Source: Glycine soja (taxonomy: Eukaryota; Streptophyta; Magnoliopsida; Fabales; Fabaceae). From it: a DNA stretch of 64,000 nucleotides. Below are positions 11,892 through 23,880 of this stretch, piece by piece. Position numbers and translations under genes: made by a program. The notes below the pieces were generated by a model. It worked only from the letters and a program-made list of their open reading frames with translations, was not told the DNA's origin and did not search any database. How positions within the stretch are numbered: position 1 is the first letter of the stretch; the number at the start of each line of letters is the position of its first letter. The stretch covers positions 20,092,259 through 20,156,258 of the forward strand of contig NC_041019.1 in assembly GCF_004193775.1 (NCBI RefSeq), read 5' to 3'.

Positions 11892-13324
11892 AACTCCCCC
11901 AAATTTACAGTTTTGCTTGTCCTCAAGCAAAGAAAGAACAGTTCACTTGTCCTTAAGTGACAAACTACACTAGTCACTAAAAAAAATGGTGTTTGCTTCA
12001 CAGAGAAATTCAACCATATGAACTGAATATTTTGGAATGCTTCAATCAATTGCTTTTCACAAACATGCGGCTTTTCAAAGATAGGAACATACGCATTAGA
12101 GTCGCAACTGAAATAAGCTAGTAAGAATGACAGAAATCAAGGAAGGATCATCAACCAAAACCTCACATTCATTGTTTCACTCAAGCTCAAGTGTTTAGGC
12201 TCATTCCATCATAAACAACTAACACAATTCCCAACCTTTGCATTTCATCTCATATCATACAACAATGAATCCGAAGGACTTTCTAGGCTTCTAATGGGGT
12301 TAGGCTGCCAACAATTCATGGGTTTTCTAGGATTCAAAAGCTTAAGTTCTAGGAGAGCATTCATCCTTAGAATAACCTTCACTTTTTCATTCATTCCTAC
12401 CCCATACATGCCTTTTATTTAGGCACTCAGCTTTCATTCATCGAATTACAACATACACACTTATTAATTTCATTTGTACTTACAATTTTTTTTTAACACA
12501 TATATAGAAACATTATGTGTCTATAAAGAAATAGTGTGTGTATGCTATTTACTTTGACCATTTCAATTCTTACCTAGAGTCTCCCCCAAATTTGGAACAA
12601 ATTTACCTTGATAATTGCTCCCTCAAATTTGGGACAAATTTGCTTTGAACCAAGCTTCTGTGGATGATGCTCTCCTACAACTTAAGACAAGGTAGTAGGA
12701 GATAACACTGTATAGGCTCAGGGTTCAACAAATCAACAATTCATTCAGCTCAAACTAGGTGCAAGGGATAAATCATTCAAGCACGTGGTCAGATTTTTGG
12801 CTAAGTGGCTATCACAATCAAACATGGCCTTCATCATCCTCAATTTCTTGCATTCAGTCCATACTTCAGAGATTCACGCTAAAATTAGTACTAAATGATA
12901 GTCGTTTCTCTCAAAATTTAAGGATCACACTCTCACTGGGATACGGTTAATGCATTCCTTCACAATCAATTTGACAAATTGACTAACATTTTCAGTCATA
13001 CTTCCAATCGCATGCTCATTCTCTTCTAATGACTGCAAGCTTGATCAAAACAAACATCTAATCATTCCAATCCACTCAATTCATACATTTGCTCAATCAA
13101 ATCATTGTCAAACACTCATTTCATACAAAACAATCCACTGCATATCATTTTCAACCAGTTCACTATTCAACAAGCTTTTTGTACAAGTAATCAAACAACT
13201 ACACTAGAACTGAAATTTAAATAACTGAAATTTAAAGAACTGAAACATAAAGACTGAAATTTAAATGACTGAACATAAATCATAAAATAACTGAAACAAC
13301 CTAAATTGTTCAAAATGAAAAAAT
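11892..13324 (-). other. Untranslated 3' region of the Athila-like element
   Basis: This stretch lies between the env-position ORF and the LTR. It has no supported gene. On the minus strand it carries at least two purine tracts of the form aaatttgggggag (about 12588-12600 and 11892-11910); the second, next to the LTR, is the better polypurine-tract candidate. Confidence 0.55.
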
Positions 13325-14716
13325 TTAAATGTCCTGCTCCTGTGATTGCTCCTGGGCATGCTCATTGAGATCTAACACTTGAGCAGTTGGTGAATCCTGA
13401 GAGATAAGCTGCTCTAGCTCAGATGCTGGTGCAGATGGCATGGAATCATCAGGTATGGGTGCTGGAGATGGCTCTGGAATCTGGTCTGTGGAAGTCCCCT
13501 TCTCCTGAGCCATGTGTACATCTGCTTCAAAAGGAGAAGGTTGGTCTCCTAGCCAAGCCATCTACGCATCAAACTCATCCATGCTCATGATGGATGGCAA
13601 GCCCAAGCCCTGAAGGCTCTGCATGATAATGGACTGCCCCCTGTGTAAGCTCTGGAGCATGGAATGAAACATCTGTGGTGTAAATAAAAAATCTGAAGGT
13701 CCTGCAGATAAAGGAGTTGGAAGTGGTATCTAAGTAGATGTAGGAGGAATAGTTGGAGTCTGAATGGGAGGTGCTGGAGCTGTGGAAGAAGAAGGAGTTG
13801 TTGTCTCTGGTGTTGCTGAAGTAGTGGGGACCTCTGATCTCTTACCCCTGGCCTTCCTTGGCCCTCTAAATGACATTGTTGGATCATCAAGATTCCAATA
13901 GTTCTTCTAGATGTATGCCAAGTTAATGGTGGAGCTCAAGCTCTCCAGGGATCTAGAATCTGATTGGACTCCTCTAGCCTTGCACAGAGCTGTGATCAAG
14001 GCAGGGAATCCAAGTCTGGATGAATCATGTTGTGCAGTAATAGAGATTTGGTGGGAGATGAGGTACCCCACATTCATATCCATCTTCATAATGATGCCAT
14101 AAATTAATTTGGCTCTGTCTAAGGTGACATCAGATGTATGGGAGGTAGGAATCAGGTTAGAGAAGGAAAGAACGCTCCATGTCTGAGCTAAAGTGGTCAT
14201 GTTCTTCCTTAATATCTTCAAAGTCTGACCATCAACGTTTAGCTTGAATCCCCTCCCTGGGATACAAAGCTTAGCAGCCAACTCCTGAGGATCAGGCCTC
14301 AGGAGTGCAAACCTGGAATAAGCACACAAATTTTCCCCCTCTTCCAGAATTACAAGGGTCTTCAGGAAGGTGTTCAAAGTATCCTCATCAAATTTCACCA
14401 AGTGACCTCTCACCCTCACCTGCTTAGGTGATTTATCCTCGGGGTCATAGAGGTTAGCATAAAATTCCTTCACAATAGCGACATCTATGTTGTCGTCAGT
14501 AAAACTAGTCAGCTCCTCATCCCAGTGTCTTCTCTCGAGTTCCTCCTTGAACTCATCAAACTTAGTGTAATATACTATGACATTCCTCTCTGGAAGCAAT
14601 TTTCTAGGCACAATTATATCAGTGTATCACTCCCGAGCTTCTTGAGAGGTGAATCTAGATCGATCATATCTGACTTGGGAAGGTGTAGAGGGAGCCTTCC
14701 TTTTCTTAGATGCCAT
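13325..14716 (-). pseudogene. Env-position ORF of the Athila-like element (putative plant transposon protein type)
   Basis: One reading frame runs from ATG at 14716 (MASKKRKAPSTPSQ) to a stop at 13325-13327, about 463 codons, broken by four in-frame stops near 14628, 13905, 13731 and 13562. The longest uninterrupted piece, at 14611-13907, has 234 residues. The N-terminal two thirds look globular, with FDEFKEELERRHWDEELTSF and later MKMDMNVGYLISHQI. They resemble the so-called putative plant transposon protein domain found between integrase and the 3' LTR of legume Athila-like elements. The C-terminal third is rich in Pro, Ser, Gln and Glu and looks disordered. Position alone suggests the env slot; no fusion peptide or convincing membrane segment is visible, so an envelope role is not supported. 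Confidence 0.7.
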
Positions 14717-14789
14717 CTACAAAATATAAGGTAAAACACAAAAGATTAGCATAGGTTATTTTCAACAAAAACAGAAAAATAAAACTAAA

Positions 14790-16390
14790 ATTTTGACTAG
14801 GCGCTTAGCGCAGCAGGCTGGGCTTAGCACGTCTTCTAAATTTTACTCATGGGCTAATCGTAGCAGACTCCCGCTTAGCCTAAAGACATAGAAAATATTT
14901 TTCTGCAGATTAGGCTTAGTGTGGCAAGCTAGGCTTAGCCTAAGTCTACAATTTTCAAAACATAAGAGAGTCTAGGCTTAGCGCAACATGGCGCGCTTAG
15001 CTCAGCCACACCAGAATAACACTCAGGCTTAGCGCACAGGGCACGGTTAGCCTAACTACAAAAACTCAAAAATAGTGAGAGAGTTGAGCTTAGCGCAGCA
15101 TGGCGCGCTTAGCTCAACCTCCTCGACACACAACAAAGGCTTAGCGCAGCAGCTGTGCTTAGCCTTATTCAAAGGACTAACTACAAAAGCAAAGTGGTGC
15201 TTAGCCGAACAGGTCAAGCTTAGCACTGAACAAAAAGTTTCAAAAATCTTAATGTCTGAACACTAGGCCCGCTTAGTGGGATCATCATTTTCATTCATCA
15301 GTAGGGATGAATGCACTTAGCGCGACATGGTCCGCTTAGCGCAATCATCTAGAAATCCAAAATTTTAACAGTTGCGATGAATAGGCTTAGCGCAGTAGGC
15401 GCGCTTAGCGCGTTCATCGCAATTTCCAAATAGAACCATAGGGGTCTTCACCCCTTTCAGCTACATTGCCCCTAATGGGCTTCTAAGTTACCTAAAATCC
15501 TAGAATGCCTAACCCTAAAACTAAAAACCTTAACATCATTACTAACTAAGAAAGCAAGAAATCGTCTATCCTAAGGTTTGAAAAATCAGAATGCAAAGGA
15601 ACAATGCAGGAGAACTTACTTGGATTATGTTTGTGCAAGGAAATGAGGCATGCAGATGAAATGTATTATTTGGAAGCAAGAAAACGCAGTAACAGAGGTA
15701 GAGGTAAATTTGGGGTATCACCCAAGGTACCTCAGCCTTTGGTTTTTAAAAACTGAAATTCGTATGGCGCGCTTAGTGCAGAGCTGCACTTAGCGTGCCC
15801 ACATGACGTTTGAGTTTCAAACCCAAGCGCTTAGCCTAACCTTGCGCTATGCCCAACTTGAAGTTGTAAAGTCCAGTGAGCATCTGGGGCTTAGCGCAGC
15901 AGGCTGCGCTTAGCGTTTTCTGCAACACAAAATTTTCTGCAATATTCCCTTAGCCTAAGATGTGAGGCTTAGCGTGCCATCAGGCTTCAACTTACAGAGA
16001 GTAGTTCAGGCTTAGCGAAACAGGCGCGCTAAGCGCACTTCCAAGAATTCAAAAATAGTAAGAGATTAGTGCTTAGCGCATTCTGCTCCACTAAGCCCAA
16101 CTTAAAAGCTCAAATTACAGAATAAATCTGGGGCTTAGCTCTAGATAGCGCGCTTAGCACTGCTACAATAAAATTTCTCCAAATAAAAAGTGGCGCTTAG
16201 CGCATCATCCACACTAAGCCCACTGATTAAGGTTCAATTACAATGAAGATGTTGGGCTTAGCGTAGTGATGTGCGCTTAGCTAAACTATTCAGCCAACCA
16301 ATCAAGGGTCTCTGCACTTAGTGCAAGCATGTTCAGCTTAGCGCGTGAAGACTGAGCGCTTAGCACAAGGATTGCGCTTAGCGGATAGAC
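14790..16390. repeat. Dense array of GCGCTTAGCGC-type motifs
   Basis: Dozens of copies of a short word, best form gcgcttagcgc, recur every 20 to 80 bp in otherwise non-repetitive sequence, often as pairs separated by about 10-20 bp (for example near 15388 and 15402). Variants include aggcttagcgcag and gcgctaagcgc, so the word appears on both strands. The array fills the spacer between protease and the env-position ORF, interrupted at about 15430-15750. The word is nearly self-complementary. The repeats are seen directly; any role is unknown. Confidence 0.85.
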
Positions 16391-16609
16391 AATTGCAAAA
16401 AAATTTCCAAGTCTTTTTCTGTCTAACTTTTCACACAAGCTTAAAACCCCTTGTTCATTACTAAACAAGCTGATAATTAATCACAATCACAAGCAAGGTA
16501 TCCTAACTACATGCAAGAGATAACAATGAAAAATAGAAAAGGGAAAGAAAAGTTGGGTTGTCTCCCAGTAAGCACTTTTTTAACGTCACTAGCTTGACAC
16601 ATCATCCTG

Positions 16610-18130
16610 TTATCCAGGATCCAACAAAGTTCCTACTTCAAGGACCTTCTTCTCGAGCCTCCTTTCCTCCATCACATGCACTTTCAGACAGACATTTTGG
16701 CTAGGTGGATCTTTGTCTTCATGGAACAATTCAAAGTTGATCTTCTGATCTTCTATGACCATCTGTAGCATCTTCTTTCCCATGTCTACCACACAGCTTG
16801 CAGTAGACATGAATGGGAGGCCAAGAATGAGAGGAATGTCAACATCCTTTTCTATATCTATGACAACAAAATCAGCTGGAAATATAAGGTGATTAACCTT
16901 CACCAAAACATCTTCAATGACTCCATATGGCCTTGTGATGGAGCGGTCAGCTAACTAAAGGGTCATGCGTGTGGGCATTATTTCCAGCTCTCCAAGTCAC
17001 CGACACATGGAGAGAGGCATTAAATTTATACTAGCTCCCAAGTCTATGAGAGCTTTGCCTATAGCAACCTCACCGGTAGAACACGATATTGTGACAACTC
17101 CAGGATCTTTGTGCTTGGGTGGAAGGATGCGTTGAATAACAACACTACAGTTACCTTCCACAACAGTTCTGTCACTATGGATGTACCGGTTCTTCTTGGT
17201 TACATATCCTTCAAAAATTTGGCAGAGGGGCATTTGCTGAAGTGCTTCTCCAAAAGGCAAAGTAATTTCCAATTTCTTGAAGATATCAAGAAATCTGGCC
17301 AAATGTCGCTCATTATCTTTTCGGGAGGGTACCAACGGATAAGGTACCTCCTTGCATTCAATAAGAGTTGCCTCTTCCTTCTTTTCTATGTTGGCATCAC
17401 TCTTGCCTTTCTTCTTCTCAATCTCAACAACCTTCTCTTTTTGTTTTTCATTTTTCTACTTTTTTTCTTTTTCTTCTTCTTCTTTTATTTCTTCATCTTT
17501 TTCTTTTTCTTTTTCTTCCTTCTTCTTTATTCTATCTTGATAGTCTCTTATTGGTGTCTCTTCTTCTTCATCACCTTCTGCTTCCTCAACACTTTCTTCA
17601 AGCTCAACTAAATCATCAACTGGTTCCAGTGCCGGTTCATCAGCTAGCTATTGTTTAAATCCCTCCACCTTCTAATCAGCTCTATTTTCTCAACTTGAAT
17701 AACCATTTTGCTTCTAGTCATCACAGCTTTGCACTCTTCCTTAGGATTTTTCTCTGTGTTTGCTGTAAAACTGCTGGATGGTCTTTCAGCTAACTACTTC
17801 ACAAGCTGGCCCACCTGAACTTCTAGATTCTTAATTGCAGACTCCGTGCTCTTTTGGTTAGACATTGACACTTGCATAAATTGAGCTAGAGTCTCTTCCA
17901 ACTTTGTGGTTCGGTCATAGAGACTTGGCATCTGCTGTTGTGGCCTTGTAGATGAACCGCCTTGGTCTCTGTTGAATTGGTTATCAGGGTGATTTTGTCA
18001 CTGTCTCTATTGTTGATACTGCTGGTTGTTTTGAAATCCTAGAAATCCACTTGTATTGAAATTGCCTCTGGGCTGGTTGTTTTGAAATCCTAGAAATCCA
18101 CTTGTTTTGAAACCCTAGCTACACACCCCC
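16610..18130 (-). pseudogene. Athila-like gag C-terminus and aspartic protease
   Basis: On the minus strand the gag end is recognisable (NQRGNFNTSGFLGFQNNQQ at about 18080-18000, then LEVQVGQLVK near 17810), followed by a Lys/Glu-rich linker encoded by a GAA/AAG-rich tract (17360-17540). Then comes HLARFLDIFKKLEITLPF, typical of the pre-protease region. The protease frame at 17335-16610 has IGKALIDLGASINLMPLSMC, where DLGAS is the Athila-type form of the D-S/T-G active site, and LILGLPFMSTASCVVDMG further on. Two in-frame stops lie near 16999 and 16956, between the active-site segment and VKVNHLIFPADFVVID. No reverse transcriptase follows. Confidence 0.88.
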
Positions 18131-18223
18131 TATGATGCAAACTATGCAAGAAATAGAGTAGAACAAAAAAAACACAAGCAGAGGATGTATTACATTGGAC
18201 CTTGTCTGATATCTTAGGCAAGT
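18131..18223. other. Junction between the Athila-like and SIRE-like fragments
   Basis: About 90 bp that I cannot assign with confidence to either element. The gag homology ends near 18130 and copia RNase H homology starts near 18224. Confidence 0.4.
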
Positions 18224-18592
18224 AAGAAGTGGAACTTCATTGCTTTATCTATAATTGAAGCTGAATATGTGTCTATTGCCTGTTATTGCTCACAATTTTT
18301 ATGGGTAAAGTATCAGTTAGAAGATTACTCTAGTTTTGAAAACAATATTCTTGTATATTGCAACAATACTAGTGCAATCAATTTATCTAAAAATCCCATA
18401 CAACATTCAAAGGCAAAGCATACTGAGATAAAATATCATTTCATTCGTGATTATGTGCAAAAAGGTGTTTTTGATATAAAGTTTGTAGACATAGATCATC
18501 CATGGGTTGATATCGTTACTAAGCCTTTGTTTAAAGATCGCTTTGTTTGTATTAGGGAACATTTAAATATGGTTAGTTTATCAAACAAATGA
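18224..18592 (+). pseudogene. Copia RNase H C-terminal end (SIRE-like)
   Basis: The open part, 18269-18592, and the bases before it encode ALSIIEAEYVSIACYCSQFL, then VYCNNTSAINLSKNP, KHTEIKYHFIRDYVQKGVFD and DIVTKPLFKDRF. These are the last RNase H blocks of SIRE-like copia polyproteins, in the right order. It ends at TGA 18590-18592. Upstream pol domains are missing, so it is a 5'-truncated remnant. Confidence 0.88.
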
Positions 18593-18899
18593 TGTATGTC
18601 ATATTGTCTAAGACAATGCCATCTCTTGATATTCTTTCATTAATTTGTTTGAACTAATGTGTGTTCAAGTGTATAGACAGAAGGGGAAACATGTTTGCAA
18701 AGGCAAAACCTTTTAGTTTCCTTTTGAAAACATGGTTCGCCATTCTTTTTCATTTCTCTCTTTTGTTTCAAAAGCCTATAAAAGGCAAAGGCGAGCAATC
18801 AGAAAGACTCTTTTGAAAACTTGAACTCTTATAAAACTCTTGTACTTTTTACTTGTGTTTAAGAATTTGATTATTCAAAAAATCTCTTTTCTCTCAAAA

Positions 18900-21800
18900 A
18901 GTTTGAATCTTTGTGAACAATGACCCCAAAGAAGAGTGAAAATGTTAGGATTCTTGCTATCAACAACATTGAAGAAACTATAAGACGGCCTAAAGGAGGG
19001 TTTGGTTTTTAACAAAGACTGGCAGAAGGATACAACCGAGGAAATGGTGGAAATCATACTATATGGAAAGCCACGTCCAAAAACCACTAACAAGAAAGCT
19101 TTAGTCAGCTTCTTGAGGATTGTGAACCTCATATATATGTGTAGACTCATCCATAGCTTTCTGTTTAACATAGTGATGCCCAGACTGGGATCAAGAGACT
19201 ATGTTAGTGATAAGGACATATGTTGCATGTATAAGGTGATAGTGAATGGGAAGGTGAAACCTTCTACTCAGTCTGAACCTAGCCAACCCAGACTCAAACT
19301 ACCAACCAAAAGAAAAGACGCACCTGCACATCATCTGACCCTAAACCCTTAGACCAAACCAAGAAACCCAAAAACAACCACCATCTAACCCCAAACGTAT
19401 AGATCTTAAAACAACCTAAAAAATGAAAGAACCAGACTCTAAGTCTGAACCTAAATCTCTACCCCTACCAAAGAGACCAACCATAAAAATCAAACACCTT
19501 CATCCTTAACCTCAACCTACACCTATCTCGCCACCCAAACCTGCCTTACCATCCAATACACAAGAATCTTATGTTGAGATTCTTGATACCCTAACTCCCC
19601 AAACCTCACTCTATTTAGCACTTCCACCATAGACTCCCCAACATTCACCTAAACCATCTTCTCCCTCCAAGAGCAAGAAAGAAGTTTTTGCATTGGCTAA
19701 GGTGACGAAGAAGTCGTTTGCGAAGTCCAGGAAGAAGGCCAAGATAGACAAGACTCTTGAGCGAAAGGATGCTATAAAAGAGGAAAATGATATCATTGTT
19801 TTTGTGGAAGCTATATCTATGGAAGAACATAAGAAAAAGTAAGCTAAAGATGCAAGGTTGGGTGCCTTGGCAAGAAAGGTTTCTGAAGAAATTCCAGAAG
19901 ATGTTTTTTTTTGGAGTCTCTAAAGGCATTGCCTATTTAGGAGGTTCAGAGGAAGCAACAGAAAAGGCTATCATGGTTGATGTTGATGGTGAGCTAGTGC
20001 CTGAGGAAGTGATTGTTGAATCAATCTAGGAACAATCTAAACTCGAATCCAAGCAAGCTAAAAGGGAAGAGCTTAAGAGAATTCAATTTTTTGTTGAGCA
20101 TGGAGCCGAATTGATTGATGTGGATGTTGCTACAAGGCAAGTAAAGGTTGAAGTGGCTATCATTCCTGAAGACTCAGACCCAAAAGAGAAAAAAGTTCTC
20201 TAAGAAGCTATGGTCCGATCTGCTATAGAAGCTTCTCTTAATGAATACGAGGATAACATCATTGAGACAAACCCTAGTGTTGCACCTATTAGACCCAAAC
20301 CAATATTTGAATATGATGAAAGGGTAGTCAAAGTTGTACTTTCTGAAGCCACATATGCATACAAGATCAAAACTTTTGAAGCTATTTATTGACCACCAAT
20401 ATTTGATAATGTAGAAGAAGTACAAATTAGTTTGGGACAAAGGAAACTATTGTACGCAATTGAAAAACCTATCAAACCAACAAATCTCTTTGCTAAACTT
20501 GATTGTCGCCTGATGAGGTGAGATCAGTAGCAAGCCACTGAGTAGCTACTTCCCTCAAGGTCTTTGCCTTTACCACCACCTCCAAGAGTTGTTCCTGTTG
20601 AGTCCGATGTGAATGTCAAATACTACCCTGGCTTCAGAGGACATAAAGTGCTTGAGTGGCAGACTTGTAACATAGTCTGGAAAAACAAGTTGATTTTGGG
20701 ACTCATACTCTTTATCTAGAGATGCAACCATTGGAGCTTGAAAAGCTCAATCTCACCAAGCTATGGAAGGCAATTTTTTCAGGTATTGATCATTTCTTTT
20801 ATCCATCTTATGATACCTTTCCTGAAGAAGAAGAGTACGCCTTTAGTGTCTATGGCGATAAGGAACTAGTAATCAAGGAGTTCCCTTCAAGACAAACTAC
20901 TACTCCCAACCCTAATAGTCTGATCTTTTATAAACAAAAAGGTGTATTCTCTTGGTTCAAGCATCTGGAAAAGTAGAGAGGTTGCATCTACTGAAATGTT
21001 TTTCTCTACTCCCTTGGATCTACAACAGTTGATGAGACTCCTGTGTACCTTCAATGTTGTTCTTCCTTGGGATTGCACCAAGTCTGCAGAGACTTTTCAG
21101 ATAGAGGAGATTCAGTTGGAGGCACCTGAAAAAAGTCTAAATTTTAAAGACTGAGAGCACTCAGACTATGACCCTGAGTTAAGAATGAAGTTGCCTACCT
21201 ATAGAGAAAAGATCAAATCAAGGTAAACATATTTTCAAAGAATTTAAAGGCTCAACACTCGCATGCCTTTCTTGTTGGGGTCACAATTATCTTGCTTGAC
21301 TACTTTAGAGACTTATTTTCAGATAGCCATTGATAAGCCTATTCTGCATCAAAAGGCCAATTTCTACAAAGGCAAAGAGTTGATGATTGAAGATGATGAA
21401 GATGTTTCACCAATCAAATTCGTAAAAGCTCAACCTAGTCATCTTTTCAAGCATGAGCTTGAAGCTTTTCAATAGAAGTCTGAGCTCACCAATCTAGGTT
21501 GGTATGCCATGAAGAGGTTTTACATACTCAGGGAATGTTGCTCTAGTTTGGAACCTATTGAGAAGCACCCTACAAATACATTTAACTATGAAGTTGGCAA
21601 AACTATCAGACCATGAATCATACGTGCTTTACTCAAGAAACTCTTTTCAACATGGCCTATACATGGAAAAGGAAATTATATGCTATGTCTAATCACACCT
21701 TCTTTTTTATGGTGTCTTGCCATCCTCCAAATTCTTCTTCATACACCATGTGGATCCTATCATTGAAGAAATTGAATATAAGGCTGAAGTTACTTCTCAC

Positions 21801-22090
21801 TGAAGTTGCTTGAAGTTAAACTAGCAAGAACCTAAGAAGCCCTTGCTCAAGCCTTGTAGGATCGTGCTTATGCTGAGAAGGAAGCTCACAAATGGTTCCT
21901 AATTAGGGACTACTTCTATAAGAAGACAATTGGTTGGAAACCTCTTTGTCCTTTAACGCCACCTGGTAGCCATATTCATTTATCATCTGATACAGATGAT
22001 TATGGTGATGAGTTTCATAGGAAGCTTGATGAAGAAGTTGCCAAACAAAAGACGAAGAAAAAGTAAAAGGCTAAAGCTTAACATCATTTA
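18900..22090 (+). pseudogene. Env-like region of the SIRE-like element, decayed
   Basis: A chain of open pieces in changing frames starts at ATG about 18920 (MTPKKSENVRILAINN). It continues through 19002-19352 (98+ residues including RLIHSFLFNIVMPRLGSRDY), a Pro/Ser/Lys-rich part (19300-19750), an acidic part (19787-20400, DVDGELVPEEVIVESI) and pieces at 20722-20976 and 21263-21475, to a Lys-rich end near 22070. Position after RNase H and before the polypurine tract is the env-like slot of SIRE elements. The envelope label comes from position and family knowledge; I cannot point to a surface-glycoprotein motif. Stops and frameshifts are frequent. Confidence 0.5.
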
Positions 22091-22388
22091 AGAGGGAGTA
22101 AGAAAGTATGAAGAAAACACTAGTTTTGGGGGAGTTCTTATGGTTATTTATGTTATTTCTTCCTTGAAACACATCTTCTTGATGTGAAAACCTTTACATG
22201 AATAAAATGAGATGTTTTATGTTATCTATTTAGACTTTATCTCAAAGGCCTATGATGCATTATGATATGCTTTTATTATATATTGTCTACATTTGATAAG
22301 ACTAACTAGCGCTTTAATGCAATATCTTATAAATCTACCTTTATCTTTTAAATTTGTGTTTGTTTGACATCATCAAAAAGAGGGAGAT

Positions 22389-23880
22389 TGTTAAGTCAAA
22401 ATATATTTGTGTCATAAGACGAATCAAGACCCTAAATTATTTTGATTAGATGTAAAAAATACAAAGGTTAAAACCTAAGTCTTATGCACTATCACAACAT
22501 GCCTTGCCAAATCTACGTCTGATGTTTCAGACGATAGCTGATAAATCACTTTTTGAGTTATATTTTGTGTCATTTTGCTTGCATTTTCTTGGAAGAACTC
22601 ACATTTGGACACTAATTTTGAATTTCAAAAGTACACCCACTCAACTAAACGAAAGAGTTGGAAATTGCATGATTTTATGAAGATTTGAAGACTCTGAACT
22701 TGATCACCACTATCGTACATTTACCATGGCCATGGTAAAAAAACACGACCACAATAAGATGATAACAATCCTCTTGAACAACGTCAACAATCTGACAACA
22801 GTTGTGGTAAATTCACCATGGTCGGGATCAATTCATAAGGGTCGTGGTCAACCATGAGGGTCGTAGTCAATCCATGAGAGTCCATATCTTCAGTGTCACT
22901 TTTGACCATAGCCGTGGTAGATTTTACCACGACCATAGTGCGTCTTTTCAGACTAATATCTTTAGGAAGCTATATGCTATATATAGGTATCTCAACTTTG
23001 TAAAAAAATCTTTAGTTCACTTTTATCTTTTTATGAATTTGAAAGAACTTTGAGGGCTTTTGAGAATTGTGAAGCATGAACAACACCGTGAGGACGGATC
23101 GTGATCATTATTCTTGCCTTATTGGTATGTCTATATTTATTTTGTATAGGATTGCTAGTTTTGCTTTGATCATGAGTGGTTAGTCCCCTTAATTCGAGGG
23201 CTATAATGTAATTGTTCAATTTTACCCTTCTCTCTGTTCTTAATGGAATTCCTCATCATTTTATTTTAATTAATTCTCTTCCTTATCTTTATTGTTTATT
23301 TAGAACTGGTCATTCTAATACTTAATCGACTGCATAGTAGTGATCATCTTCATGTAATTTGTAGATCTAGGTAGAGAATATTTTACTCCAAATTGCATGA
23401 TCAAACTGTTTAGGTAATCTCTGATAGATTAGTTAATATTTAATTGATCATCCCTAGAATTAATTATATCCTTTGACTTAAATTGATAGATCCATGATCA
23501 TTGGGGTATTGATTTAAGAAAAAGAGCATCCTCTAACCTTGATCATAAGCTTTGGTTGATTTTGGAAATAGATAATTAACTGGGGAAGGAATTTCATTGG
23601 GATTGGGATTGAGGGAAAATTGGTACTAGTGAATCATAACCCCTAGTCACTCTTATCATCACTTAAATCTCTCTTTGCATTAGTTTATTTGTTTTTTTTT
23701 CAAAAAACCAAAATCCTAAAAATATTTAAATCCTCTTTTTAATATCCACAACTGTTAGTTTAATAAACTTGACTAATTAGGAATATTACTAGTCCTTTAG
23801 GTTCAATATTCGGACTTTCGAGTCCACTGTTATTGCTACGTAGGGTACATTTGCCCTTGTGCAAGTCTTATATATTTTAC
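22389..23880 (+). repeat. LTR sequence: SIRE-like LTR start joined to an Athila-like LTR end
   Basis: The left border TGTTAAGTC at 22389 follows a copia polypurine tract. The right border near 23880 precedes an Athila-type primer site. The two LTRs therefore meet somewhere inside; I could not locate the seam. At 22720-22950 there are repeated accatgg, gtcgtggt and ccacgacc words forming imperfect palindromes. A TATA-like ctatatatag lies at about 22976-22985. Confidence 0.5.

Larger units (their letters stand above)
10329..18130 (-). mobile_element. Internally deleted Athila-like Ty3/gypsy element
   Basis: Read on the minus strand the order is: gag C-terminal part and protease (about 18130 to 16610), the Athila-type post-pol sequence gacgttaaaaaagtgcttac (about 16590), a long spacer, an env-position ORF (14716-13325), purine-rich tracts and a probable 3' LTR (11891-10329). 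Reverse transcriptase, RNase H and integrase are missing: protease is followed within tens of bases by sequence that normally lies after integrase. The 5' LTR and gag N-terminus are also missing, cut where the SIRE-like copia fragment begins (about 18130-18224). The element could not move by its own proteins. Lineage is inferred from the protease/gag sequence, the layout and the post-pol signature. Confidence 0.8.
18224..22388 (+). mobile_element. SIRE-like Ty1/copia fragment: RNase H, env-like region, polypurine tract
   Basis: The left end starts inside copia RNase H and the right end is a polypurine tract (aaaaagagggagattg, about 22374-22390) directly before an LTR start TGTTAAGTC at 22389. 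The long distance from RNase H to the LTR (about 3.8 kb) is the hallmark of SIRE/Maximus copia elements, which carry an extra env-like region there. Gag, protease, integrase and RT are absent. Many stops show that it is inactive. Confidence 0.75.

Noticed and set aside
13585..13890. 101-codon minus-strand frame rich in Gln and Leu
   Set aside because: It is an alternative frame of the Pro/Ser/Gln-rich tail of the env-position ORF.
17111..17611. 166-codon plus-strand open frame rich in Phe and Leu
   Set aside because: It is the antisense shadow of the Lys/Glu-rich linker and protease lead-in of the Athila-like element; the polypyrimidine run makes chance open frames.
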